Positions 13,809 through 21,070 of a stretch of 29,420 nucleotides of DNA are shown here, piece after piece. This stretch comes from RGIG4140 sp045532865. GTDB taxonomy: Bacteria > Pseudomonadota > Alphaproteobacteria > CAAHEQ01 > UBA3637. Numbering within the stretch: the stretch's first letter is position 1; each line of letters begins with the position of its first letter. The notes below the pieces were generated by a model. The model saw only the letters and a list, made by a program, of their open reading frames with translations, searched no databases and was not told the DNA's origin. The stretch is from the NCBI GenBank assembly GCA_045532865.1, contig JAZSGT010000041.1, positions 1-29,420 of the forward strand. Reading direction: 5' to 3'. Made by a program: the position numbers and the translations under genes.

Positions 13809-13829
13809 TGCTTTTTTGTGATATTTTAT

Positions 13830-14441
13830 TTATTCGCTTTCTTTTATGATATCTCTATAATTTTTATTTGTTTTTTTTAAATTAAATTGTTCAAATAATT
13901 TTACAAAATCATTTAATTTTTGTTTAAGCACTTCATGGGGTCGGTTGGCAATAATTTCTAATTCTAAAAAAGATGACTTTTGATTAAGAATATCAATCAT
14001 AATATTATAAGTTATTGATGATTTTTTTGCTGTATAAATAAATCTTTCTTTAAAAACAGTACAATATTCTTTAATTCCGATTCGTTTAAGAAGGTTAAGA
14101 AGGTGTTCTTCTTTTTTTAAAGGGAAAAAGTGTGTTTTTTCAATTTTAATGCGTTCATCATTGTTTAATATTTTTTTTGATGTTAACTCTAAAAGTTCAG
14201 AACCTGATTTTCTAAGTCTTAAACAGGTGTTTTTTTGAATATATAATGATTGTTTGTCTTCCAAATAAATATCTGTTTCTATGACTTTTTTTTGAAAACA
14301 AAAGCCAAGTTCTTTTTCAATAAAATAAAAAAGAGCAGGGGTGTGTTCGCAAAAAAATTTTTCTTCACATTCTATAATTTTTTGCATGGGAATTACTTTC
14401 ATTTTTATTAAAAAGATATCTTTTTTTATTTTTTTATTCAA
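13830..14441 (-). CDS. CYTH-domain protein
   Basis: 203-aa protein of the CYTH superfamily (class IV adenylate cyclase / thiamine-triphosphatase / tripolyphosphatase fold). Visible elements are the N-terminal acidic strand I-E-C-E-E-K-F (ExExK-like), E-T-D-I-Y-L-E-D, the basic L-R-L-R-K strand, K-E-R-F-I-Y, and a late acidic strand F-L-E-L-E-I. Together these form the triphosphate- and metal-binding tunnel. The substrate cannot be predicted; inorganic triphosphatase is the commonest activity in bacteria. The start is uncertain: ATG at 14441, 14402 or 14387 are all possible. The last puts the conserved strand nearest the N-terminus, but none has a clear ribosome-binding site. It is monocistronic and divergent from the SulP gene. 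Confidence 0.75.
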   Translation of the reverse strand: MNKKIKKDIFLIKMKVIPMQKIIECEEKFFCEHTPALFYFIEKELGFCFQKKVIETDIYLEDKQSLYIQKNTCLRLRKSGSELLELTSKKILNNDERIKIEKTHFFPLKKEEHLLNLLKRIGIKEYCTVFKERFIYTAKKSSITYNIMIDILNQKSSFLELEIIANRPHEVLKQKLNDFVKLFEQFNLKKTNKNYRDIIKESE

Positions 14442-14455
14442 GATATTTTTTTATG

Positions 14456-14482
14456 TTGACATGTTGAATTTTTAGGTATATT
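14456..14482 (+). promoter_or_regulatory. Promoter candidate for the SulP gene
   Basis: Perfect TTGACA at 14456-14461 and TATATT at 14477-14482, with a short 15-bp spacer. The start would be about 80 bases before the ATG at 14568. Confidence 0.45.
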
Positions 14483-14567
14483 TTTGTTTTTATTCAATAA
14501 TTTTATGTTTTGAAGGACACGCATTTTTAAAATGTGTGTGGTGTTGTATATTTTTTTGGAGAAAGAG

Positions 14568-16274
14568 ATGTTCGAAAATGTATTAAAAAAGATAAAAAAG
14601 TCGGCAAAACGACATTTTATGCCTAAAATTGTCGAAGTTTTAAAAAAACGTTATACAGTTGCTGATTTTAAAAGGGATTGTATTGCAGCTTTGACTGTTG
14701 CTGTTGTTTCAATTCCTTTGGCTATGGCTTTTGCAATTGCTTCAGGAGTTGCTCCTGAAAATGGTCTTTATACAGCTGTTGTAGCTGGTTTTTTTGTGTC
14801 ATTTTTAGGGGGATCACGTTACCAAATTGGTGGCCCAACGGGTGCTTTTATTATTATTATTTTAGGAGTTCTTTCTCAACATGGATATACAGGCCTTTTG
14901 TTAACAATGATATTAGCAGGAGTAATTTTAATTGTTGCTGGCCTTTTGCGATTAGGAACTTATATTAAATATATTCCTTATCCAGTTGTTACTGGTTTTA
15001 CTGCAGGAATTGGTGTTATTTTAATTTCAACTCAAATTAAAGATTTGCTTGGTTTAACAATTGAAAACGTTCCAGCTGCATTTCTTGATAAATGGCAATC
15101 TTATTTTTCTCATATTAACACGGTGAATTTAAGCACTATTTTAATCAGTGCTATTGCTTTTTTAACAATTATTCTTCTGAAAAAGAAATATCCACGTTCT
15201 CCTTTTTATTTGCTAAGTGTTATTTTATCAACTTTGGTGGTTGTTGTTTTTGGTTTAGGAGTTGATACAATTGGTTCTCGTTTTGGATCTGTTCCTCACT
15301 TTTTACCAATGCCAAAAATGCCAGAATTTCAAATGAATATGGTTCTTGGATTATTACCAAGCGCATTTACAATTGCTTTTTTAGCTGGAATTGAATCATT
15401 GTTAAGTGCCAAAGTTGTAGATAGTATGAGTGGTGATAACCATAACCCAAATGTTGAATTGCTTGCTCAAGGAACTGCAAATATTGCTGCAGCTTTTTTT
15501 GCAGGTCTTCCAGCAACAGGTGCTATTGCTCGAACAGCAACAAATTATAAAGCAAATGCTTATTCTCCTGTTGCAGGGATGTTGCATGCTGTATTTATTC
15601 TTCTTTTTATGCTTGTATTAGCTGGTGTTGCTGGATTTATTCCTTTATCCTGTTTATCTGTTGTAATGATTTTAATCGGTTGGAATATGTTAAGTCTTGA
15701 TAAAATTAAAAAGCTTTTAACAGCTCCAAAAGGTGATCGTAACACTCTTATTGTTACATTATTATTAACAATATTTGTTGATTTAAATACAGCAATTTCA
15801 GTTGGGTTTGTTATGGCAAGTGTTATCTTTATGCACCGAATGAGTCATCAAATTGCTATTGAAAATGAAGATAAATTGTCAAGAGAAAAATTTGGTGGTG
15901 AAAATATTAATGAAACATTGGCAGAAAAGGGTGTTGTTGCTTTGCGTGTTTCTGGACCATTGTTTTTTGGTGGCGTTGATGAGGTTTCTTTGTTTCTCAA
16001 TCAATTTAAAACACCTCCACGTGTTTTGATATTAAGAATGGGACAAGTTCCTCTGATTGATGCAAGTGGTGCAAACTTAATTGTTGAGTTTATAAAAAAA
16101 CTCAAAAAGCAAAACACAAAAGTTATCATTTGTAATATTAAAAAACAACCAAGACGTATTTTGCACCATGTTCTTTTGCAAGAACGGATTAATTGGAAAA
16201 CATTATCTGTTGCAAGTGATTTTCAAAATGCACTAAAAATTGCAAGAAGGTGTATCCGTCAAATGAAATCATAA
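14568..16274 (+). CDS. SulP-family anion transporter with STAS domain
   Basis: 568-aa inner-membrane permease of the SulP/SLC26 family. It probably moves sulfate, bicarbonate or a dicarboxylate together with H+ or Na+; the substrate is not predictable from sequence. A basic N-terminus leads to about 11-14 membrane segments at roughly 35-430, including the family stretch A-V-V-S-I-P-L-A-M-A-F-A-I-A-S-G and the Q-I-G-G-P-T-G-A-F motif. A cytoplasmic STAS domain follows at about 450-560 (L-I-D-A-S-G-A-N). ATG at 14568 is preferred over an in-frame ATG at 14532 because GGAGAAAG lies just upstream and the added residues look like leader. It is a single gene closed by a strong terminator. Confidence 0.92.
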   Translation: MFENVLKKIKKSAKRHFMPKIVEVLKKRYTVADFKRDCIAALTVAVVSIPLAMAFAIASGVAPENGLYTAVVAGFFVSFLGGSRYQIGGPTGAFIIIILGVLSQHGYTGLLLTMILAGVILIVAGLLRLGTYIKYIPYPVVTGFTAGIGVILISTQIKDLLGLTIENVPAAFLDKWQSYFSHINTVNLSTILISAIAFLTIILLKKKYPRSPFYLLSVILSTLVVVVFGLGVDTIGSRFGSVPHFLPMPKMPEFQMNMVLGLLPSAFTIAFLAGIESLLSAKVVDSMSGDNHNPNVELLAQGTANIAAAFFAGLPATGAIARTATNYKANAYSPVAGMLHAVFILLFMLVLAGVAGFIPLSCLSVVMILIGWNMLSLDKIKKLLTAPKGDRNTLIVTLLLTIFVDLNTAISVGFVMASVIFMHRMSHQIAIENEDKLSREKFGGENINETLAEKGVVALRVSGPLFFGGVDEVSLFLNQFKTPPRVLILRMGQVPLIDASGANLIVEFIKKLKKQNTKVIICNIKKQPRRILHHVLLQERINWKTLSVASDFQNALKIARRCIRQMKS

Positions 16275-16301
16275 ATTATATTAAAAGAACGATATGGTAT
16301 A

Positions 16302-16339
16302 AAAAATCCCGAAAATCAGAAATGATCTTCGGGATTTTT
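16302..16339. terminator. Intrinsic terminator after the SulP gene
   Basis: Twelve-bp stem AAAAATCCCGAA (16302-16313) / TTCGGGATTTTT (16328-16339), with an inner ATCA/TGAT stem in the loop, ending in a T run. The A run on the left makes it usable for the opposing dut gene too. Confidence 0.93.
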
Positions 16340-16361
16340 GTCTGTTGATGTCTAAAATTGA

Positions 16362-16832
16362 TTATTTTGTGCCAGTTGACCCAAATCCACCAGCGCCCCG
16401 GTCTGTATTTTCCTCAACTTTGTCTGTTTCTTCAATTATAGCTTGAATAACAGGGCAAATAACAGCTTGTGCAATGCGTTCTCCTGGATTAATTGTAAAA
16501 GGTTTATTGCTTAAATTAATAAGGGGTGTTTTAATTTCCCCACGATATAAAAAGTCAACTGTACCAGGAGAGTTAATAATTCCAATGCCAAATTTTGCTG
16601 CCAAACCTGATCTTGGTCTAATTTGCATTTCAAAATTAAAAGGGAGTGCCGGATCAGGTATCATTTCCATTTTAATACCGGTTGAAATAAGTTTAAATTC
16701 ATTTGGTTCTAAAACTATTGGTTCTTCAATAGCTGCTCTTAAATCAAAACCAGCATCTCCTTGATGTTTATAGTTTAAACGTTCCCATTCTTTTTTGAAT
16801 GAGGGTAAATATTCAATTTTTATTTTAAACAT
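16362..16832 (-). CDS. dut: dUTP diphosphatase
   Basis: Homotrimeric enzyme that hydrolyses dUTP to dUMP and pyrophosphate, keeping uracil out of DNA and feeding thymidylate synthesis. All five dUTPase motifs appear in order in the 156 aa: A-G-F-D-L-R-A, R-P-R-S-G-L-A, the uracil-binding G-T-V-D-F-L-Y-R-G-E-I, E-R-I-A-Q-A-V-I, and C-terminal R-G-A-G-G-F-G-S-T-G. AAGGAAT precedes the ATG. It is a single gene, divergent from yajC, with a strong terminator region on its 3' side. Confidence 0.96.
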   Translation of the reverse strand: MFKIKIEYLPSFKKEWERLNYKHQGDAGFDLRAAIEEPIVLEPNEFKLISTGIKMEMIPDPALPFNFEMQIRPRSGLAAKFGIGIINSPGTVDFLYRGEIKTPLINLSNKPFTINPGERIAQAVICPVIQAIIEETDKVEENTDRGAGGFGSTGTK

Positions 16833-16864
16833 TTTTATTCCTTTTTTAGTGTTATAGGTGAATT

Positions 16865-16893
16865 AATCTAGAGAATAGTTTTTTGTTTGTCAA
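16865..16893 (-). promoter_or_regulatory. Promoter for dut
   Basis: Minus strand TTGACA (16888-16893), 17-bp spacer, TAGATT (16865-16870, 4/6). Predicted start about 25 bases before the dut ATG. Confidence 0.5.
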
Positions 16894-16916
16894 ATAAAAA
16901 AAACGATAAAAATGTA

Positions 16917-16944
16917 TTGATTTTTTCGAATAAATCTATATAGT
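16917..16944 (+). promoter_or_regulatory. Promoter for yajC-secD-secF
   Basis: TTGATT (16917-16922), 16-bp spacer, TATAGT (16939-16944). The start near 16951 leaves a short leader containing the AAAGGAGATGAT ribosome-binding site. Confidence 0.55.
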
Positions 16945-16978
16945 ATTGCATATATTTTTTTATCAAAGGAGATGATAT

Positions 16979-17308
16979 ATGTTTATTTCAAATGCATTTG
17001 CTCAAACAGCTAATACTGTTTCACAAGTTAGTTCATCAGGAAGTCCTGAATGGATGCAAGTTTTGTTTCAATTTGCACTTATTTTCTTTGTTCTTTATTT
17101 TTTGCTTATTCGTCCACAACAAAAGAAGTTTAAAGAACATGAAAAGGCCTTGAATAGCATTGAAAAAGGTACGGAAGTTATTGTTGCAGGTGTTATAGGA
17201 AAAGTTACATCTGTTATGGATGATAAAATTAAAGTTGAGATTGCAAAGGGTGTAGAAATTACAGCTGTTAAAGCATATGTTTCTCAAGTTTTAAGTTCAA
17301 AAGAGTAA
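16979..17308 (+). CDS. yajC: Sec translocon accessory subunit YajC
   Basis: 109-aa inner-membrane protein that associates with SecDF and SecYEG. One membrane helix at about 26-45 is followed by the YajC signature R-P-Q-Q-K-K and a cytoplasmic K-O-W-like beta domain (G-T-E-V-I-V-A-G-V-I-G-K-V). AAAGGAG lies 8-10 bases before the ATG. It is the first gene of the classical yajC-secD-secF operon; secD begins 15 bases after its stop. Confidence 0.95.
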   Translation: MFISNAFAQTANTVSQVSSSGSPEWMQVLFQFALIFFVLYFLLIRPQQKKFKEHEKALNSIEKGTEVIVAGVIGKVTSVMDDKIKVEIAKGVEITAVKAYVSQVLSSKE

Positions 17309-17323
17309 AATAAAGGACAAAAA

Positions 17324-18892
17324 ATGTTTGGATATTCTAAATTAAAGATATGGATTGTTGTTGCAACGGTTTTTTTAGGAGTTCTGTTTTCAGTTCCTAA
17401 TTTTTTGCCACAAACAACATTGTCAAAGTTGCCAAAAAATGTGCAAGAATGGTTTAAACCTATTACTTTGGGTCTCGATTTACAAGGTGGGTCTTATTTG
17501 TTAATGGAAGTGGACACCAATGATTTGTTAAAAGAAAGATTAACGACATTAGCAGATTTAACTCGTTCTGAATTGCGTCGTGCAAAAGTTCGTTTTGCAG
17601 GGTTAGCTGTGGTTGAAAATGCAATGACAGTTCGTATTTTAAATGCTTCTGATTTAGCAATTGCAAAAGAAGTTATCAGAAAAATTGAGCCTTCTTTACT
17701 TTCAGTTGAAAGTGAAGAGACTGTGTTGAATGTTTCTTATACTGAAAAAGCTTTGGATGAGATGAAACGCAAAGCTGTTGAACAATCTGTTGAAATTGTA
17801 CGTCGCAGAATTGATGAACTTGGCACAAAGGAGCCTCAAATTCAACAACAAGGTGTTGATCGCATTGTAATTCAATTGCCCGGTGTTCAAGATCCGTCTG
17901 AAATCAAAGCGTTGCTTGGTAAAACAGCTAAGATGACATTCCATTTGGTTGATGAAGAAACAACACCACAAGCAGCTCAAATGGGAAAACTTTCTCCAGA
18001 TTCAATGCTTGTAACCGGGGATGAAACTGGTTATATTGTTTTGAAACGTCGTGTGGTCGTAAGTGGTGCTCAATTAGATGGTGCTAAGGGCAGCTATGAT
18101 GAAAATGGTGCTCCTGCTGTTTCATTTAGCTTTAAAGCTGCAGGTGCTAAGGAATTTGCAAATGTAACACGCGAAAATGTGGGTAGAAGATTAGCTATTG
18201 TATTAGATGGAAAAGTATTGAGTGCTCCAACGATTAATTCACCAATCACCGGTGGGCAAGGAATTATCACAGGAAACTTTTCCATGCAATCTGCCAACGA
18301 TTTGGCTTTGATGCTTAGAGCAGGGGCTTTACCTGCTCCTTTGGTCGTTGTTGAAGAACGTGTTGTTGGGCCTGGATTGGGTGAAGATTCAATTAAAGCA
18401 GGAACAGGGGCTTGTTTAATTGGTCTTGCCTTTATTTTTGTGTTTATGTTAATTGTTTATGGCTCGTTTGGTATTATTGCTGATATTACACTCTTGGTTA
18501 ATGGCATTTTATTATTGGCATTATTAAGCTTGCTTAATGCAACATTAACATTGCCAGGTGTTGCAGGTATTGCCTTGACATTGGCAATGGCTGTTGATGC
18601 TAATATTTTGATTATGGAACGGATGAAAGAAGAAATTCATCGTGGTTTAAAAAATCCTCAAGAAATTATTAAACGTGGATTTGAAGGTTCTTTTTCAGCT
18701 ATTTTTGATGGACAATTGACAACATTATTTGCTGCATTATTTCTCTTTATGTTAGGGTCTGGTTCCGTTCGTGGTTTTGGTATCACATTGGGGTTAGGTT
18801 TAGCAACAACAATGTATGCTGCAATTATTGTCAACAAGGTTATTTTTATGATTTGGTATAATGTTAAAAAACCAAAAACAATTGACATGTAA
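17324..18892 (+). CDS. secD: Protein translocase subunit SecD
   Basis: RND-superfamily membrane protein that, with SecF, uses the proton-motive force to pull exported proteins through on the periplasmic side. The 522-aa protein has an N-terminal helix at about 8-25, the D1 motif G-L-D-L-Q-G-G, a large periplasmic P1 domain to about residue 355 (with R-R-I-D-E-L-G and G-R-R-L-A-I-V-L-D), and five C-terminal membrane helices with A-M-A-V-D-A-N-I-L. AAAGGACA precedes the ATG. It is complete and of normal length, in order yajC-secD-secF. Confidence 0.97.
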   Translation: MFGYSKLKIWIVVATVFLGVLFSVPNFLPQTTLSKLPKNVQEWFKPITLGLDLQGGSYLLMEVDTNDLLKERLTTLADLTRSELRRAKVRFAGLAVVENAMTVRILNASDLAIAKEVIRKIEPSLLSVESEETVLNVSYTEKALDEMKRKAVEQSVEIVRRRIDELGTKEPQIQQQGVDRIVIQLPGVQDPSEIKALLGKTAKMTFHLVDEETTPQAAQMGKLSPDSMLVTGDETGYIVLKRRVVVSGAQLDGAKGSYDENGAPAVSFSFKAAGAKEFANVTRENVGRRLAIVLDGKVLSAPTINSPITGGQGIITGNFSMQSANDLALMLRAGALPAPLVVVEERVVGPGLGEDSIKAGTGACLIGLAFIFVFMLIVYGSFGIIADITLLVNGILLLALLSLLNATLTLPGVAGIALTLAMAVDANILIMERMKEEIHRGLKNPQEIIKRGFEGSFSAIFDGQLTTLFAALFLFMLGSGSVRGFGITLGLGLATTMYAAIIVNKVIFMIWYNVKKPKTIDM

Positions 18893-18903
18893 GAGGTTAA
18901 GAT

Positions 18904-19824
18904 ATGTTAAAAAAGTTATTTAGAAAAAGAGATTATAATTTTAATTTTATGAGAATTCGTAAAATTGGTTTTACAATAGCTTTAGCTTTTGTTATAGCAA
19001 GCGTAACCTCATTTTGCGTCAAAGGGCTTAATTATGGTATTGATTTTCAAGGTGGTATTTTGGTTGAAGTATCCTCTCAAAAACCTGTTGATATTTCAAA
19101 AGTACGCCAAGATTTGAATGGGTTAAAAGACTTGTCTATTCAATCAGCTGGCTTAGATGGACAATTGCTTTTAATTCAAGCGCAACCTGAAAAAGGTGAA
19201 ACAGGCACACAAGTTGTTGAAAAAATTAAATCAATTTTAGGTTCTGAATATGTTTATGAACGTGTTGAAGTTATTGGTCCAACAATTGGTGAAGAATTGA
19301 AACAAAACAGTTTATTGGCATCAGTTCTTGCTTTGATTGCAATTGCTATTTATATTTGGTTTCGTTTTGAATGGCCATTTGCAGTTGGTTGTTTAATTTC
19401 ATTAGCATTTACTTTAATTTCTGTTGTTGGTCTATTCTCAGCATTTAATTGGGAATTTGATATGGTAGTGGTTGCTGGTATTCTCTCCTTGGCAGGGTAT
19501 GCTTGTAATGATACAATTGTAACTTATGATCGTGTACGTGAAAATTTAAAAAAATATAGAAAAAAATCAACTGATGAAATTTTAAATCAAGGTATTAACG
19601 AAACACTCTCTCGTACAATTTTAACAGGTATTTCAACACTTGTTATGATTTTTGTATTACTTGTATTGGGTGGTACAACACTAAGAGGTTTTTCTCTTTC
19701 TTTATTCCTTGGTATTTTGCTTGGTACTTTTGCTTCAATTTTTGTTGCAGTTCCATTGCTTAGATATTTTAACATTAAGACATTAGGCGATGATTCTGAT
19801 GTTGGATTTAAGCCAAAAGAATAA
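18904..19824 (+). CDS. secF: Protein translocase subunit SecF
   Basis: 306-aa partner of SecD. The first helix is followed by Y-G-I-D-F-Q-G-G, a small periplasmic domain to about 130, and five membrane helices with the conserved A-G-Y-A-C-N-D-T-I-V-T-Y-D-R-V-R-E-N loop and S-R-T-I-L-T-G. AAGAGG sits before the ATG, 11 bases after the secD stop. It is the last gene of the operon, closed by a very strong hairpin. In many genomes this loop reads S-L-N-D-T; here C-N replaces L-N, a mild change. Confidence 0.97.
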   Translation: MLKKLFRKRDYNFNFMRIRKIGFTIALAFVIASVTSFCVKGLNYGIDFQGGILVEVSSQKPVDISKVRQDLNGLKDLSIQSAGLDGQLLLIQAQPEKGETGTQVVEKIKSILGSEYVYERVEVIGPTIGEELKQNSLLASVLALIAIAIYIWFRFEWPFAVGCLISLAFTLISVVGLFSAFNWEFDMVVVAGILSLAGYACNDTIVTYDRVRENLKKYRKKSTDEILNQGINETLSRTILTGISTLVMIFVLLVLGGTTLRGFSLSLFLGILLGTFASIFVAVPLLRYFNIKTLGDDSDVGFKPKE

Positions 19825-19837
19825 GAAAAGTTTATAC

Positions 19838-19878
19838 TACAAAATATCCTCGTAATAAAAATACGAGGATATTTTGTA
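19838..19878. terminator. Bidirectional terminator between secF and glycosyltransferase
   Basis: Seventeen-bp perfect stem (19838-19854 with 19862-19878; core ATATCCTCGTA/TACGAGGATAT) around a 7-base A-rich loop. Flanking A and T runs make it work in both directions. The glycosyltransferase stop is at 19880. Confidence 0.9.
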
Positions 19879-19879
19879 T

Positions 19880-21016
19880 TTAATGTGAGGGATGGACATA
19901 ATGATATATGTTATTTTCTGGATTATATCTAAAAGATTCAGTTCCCCATTTTTCCCATTTAATTGTCAAACTTTTGTTAGGTGTAAATTCGATAATATGA
20001 GCTTTACTATTTCTCTTTGTATGTAGGTGGACTGTTTTCAAATCATCTGAAAGAATAAGATAATCTTTCCATTTTGGATGTATTATAAAAATAGAATGAC
20101 TGTCTTTTGATGGACAAGCTTCTTTAATCATTATGTTTTTTAATGTGTCATTAAAAATGTTTGGATAATTTTTTACTATTTGATTTACAACTGTGCATCG
20201 ATTCACTCTAGAATAGCCAGATAGTTCTAGGGTGTTTAAAAAAGAGTGAGTTATGTTTATTTTTGCCGATATGCATTCTTTCTTATAGGTGTCACCATTT
20301 GAGTTATGATATCTATAAACAATAAGATATTTATTCAATTCTTCAATTCTAGCACCTTTTATGATCATTTTTATCCAAAAATCATAATCTTCACCACAGG
20401 TGTATTTTGATGAATATTGAATGTTATGTTTTTTAATAAAATCATTTCGGATGATGTTACCAACATTTGATAGATAATTATCAAGATAAAAAAGATAAAG
20501 AGGAAAGAATTTATCTTTTAATTTGGTTGGTGTCTCATCATTTATTTCTTGTTTTAAAGGAACAAGAATGTCTGTGTTTGGATTCTTTTTTAAAAATGAT
20601 ACAGATTCCTCTAACCAGTTTGGATGAGCATAATCATCACTATCCATAAGAGCAATATATTTCCCTTTTGCATTTTTAATAGAAGTGTTTCTTGCAGCAG
20701 CAACCCCCTTATTTGTTGGGTGGTGGAATATTTTAATCTTAGTTGTTTTTTGTTTATACTTATTTAATAATGCCGCAGTTTTGTCAGAAGACCCATCGTT
20801 GACAATAATAATTTCATAATCTTGAAATGTTTGAGCCAAAACTGAATCAATAGCTCGTTCAAGAAGATGAGCTCTATTATAAGTGGGTATAACAACAGAA
20901 ATAAGTGGAGTAGGGTCTTTATAATTGTTAATTTTTTGTTTTAAAAAGAAAAATAATCCAGAACATGGAATTAATGCAATTGATGTTAAAAGAATAGATT
21001 TTTTAATGAGTTTCAT
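19880..21016 (-). CDS. Membrane-anchored family 2 glycosyltransferase
   Basis: 378-aa GT-A fold glycosyltransferase that probably transfers a sugar to a surface polysaccharide, lipid or protein; donor and acceptor are unknown. An N-terminal hydrophobic anchor (about 7-25) precedes the GT2 start S-V-V-I-P-T-Y-N-R-A, then V-N-D-G-S-S-D, N-K-G-V-A-A-A-R-N, and the metal-binding D-S-D-D at 125-128. A C-G-E-D-Y-D-F-W motif (catalytic-base type E-D) lies further on. The C-terminal 120 residues are unlike typical GT2 proteins. ATG at 21016 is chosen over an upstream TTG at 21028. It lies 54 bases downstream of leuS, separated by a hairpin. No partner sugar genes are near, so it may be a transferred singleton. 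Confidence 0.88.
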   Translation of the reverse strand: MKLIKKSILLTSIALIPCSGLFFFLKQKINNYKDPTPLISVVIPTYNRAHLLERAIDSVLAQTFQDYEIIIVNDGSSDKTAALLNKYKQKTTKIKIFHHPTNKGVAAARNTSIKNAKGKYIALMDSDDYAHPNWLEESVSFLKKNPNTDILVPLKQEINDETPTKLKDKFFPLYLFYLDNYLSNVGNIIRNDFIKKHNIQYSSKYTCGEDYDFWIKMIIKGARIEELNKYLIVYRYHNSNGDTYKKECISAKINITHSFLNTLELSGYSRVNRCTVVNQIVKNYPNIFNDTLKNIMIKEACPSKDSHSIFIIHPKWKDYLILSDDLKTVHLHTKRNSKAHIIEFTPNKSLTIKWEKWGTESFRYNPENNIYHYVHPSH

Positions 21017-21035
21017 TTTTTTATACAAAATAGGG

Positions 21036-21063
21036 AGCCCCTGTTTATCCTCAAACAGGGGCT
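21036..21063 (-). terminator. Hairpin between leuS and the glycosyltransferase gene
   Basis: Perfect 11-bp GC-rich stem AGCCCCTGTTT (21036-21046) / AAACAGGGGCT (21053-21063) with a 6-base loop, 8 bases after the leuS stop. The minus-strand tail is CCCTATTTTG rather than a clean T run, so it may end the mutL-nifJ-leuS side only partly. Confidence 0.65.
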
Positions 21064-21070
21064 GGGTTAT

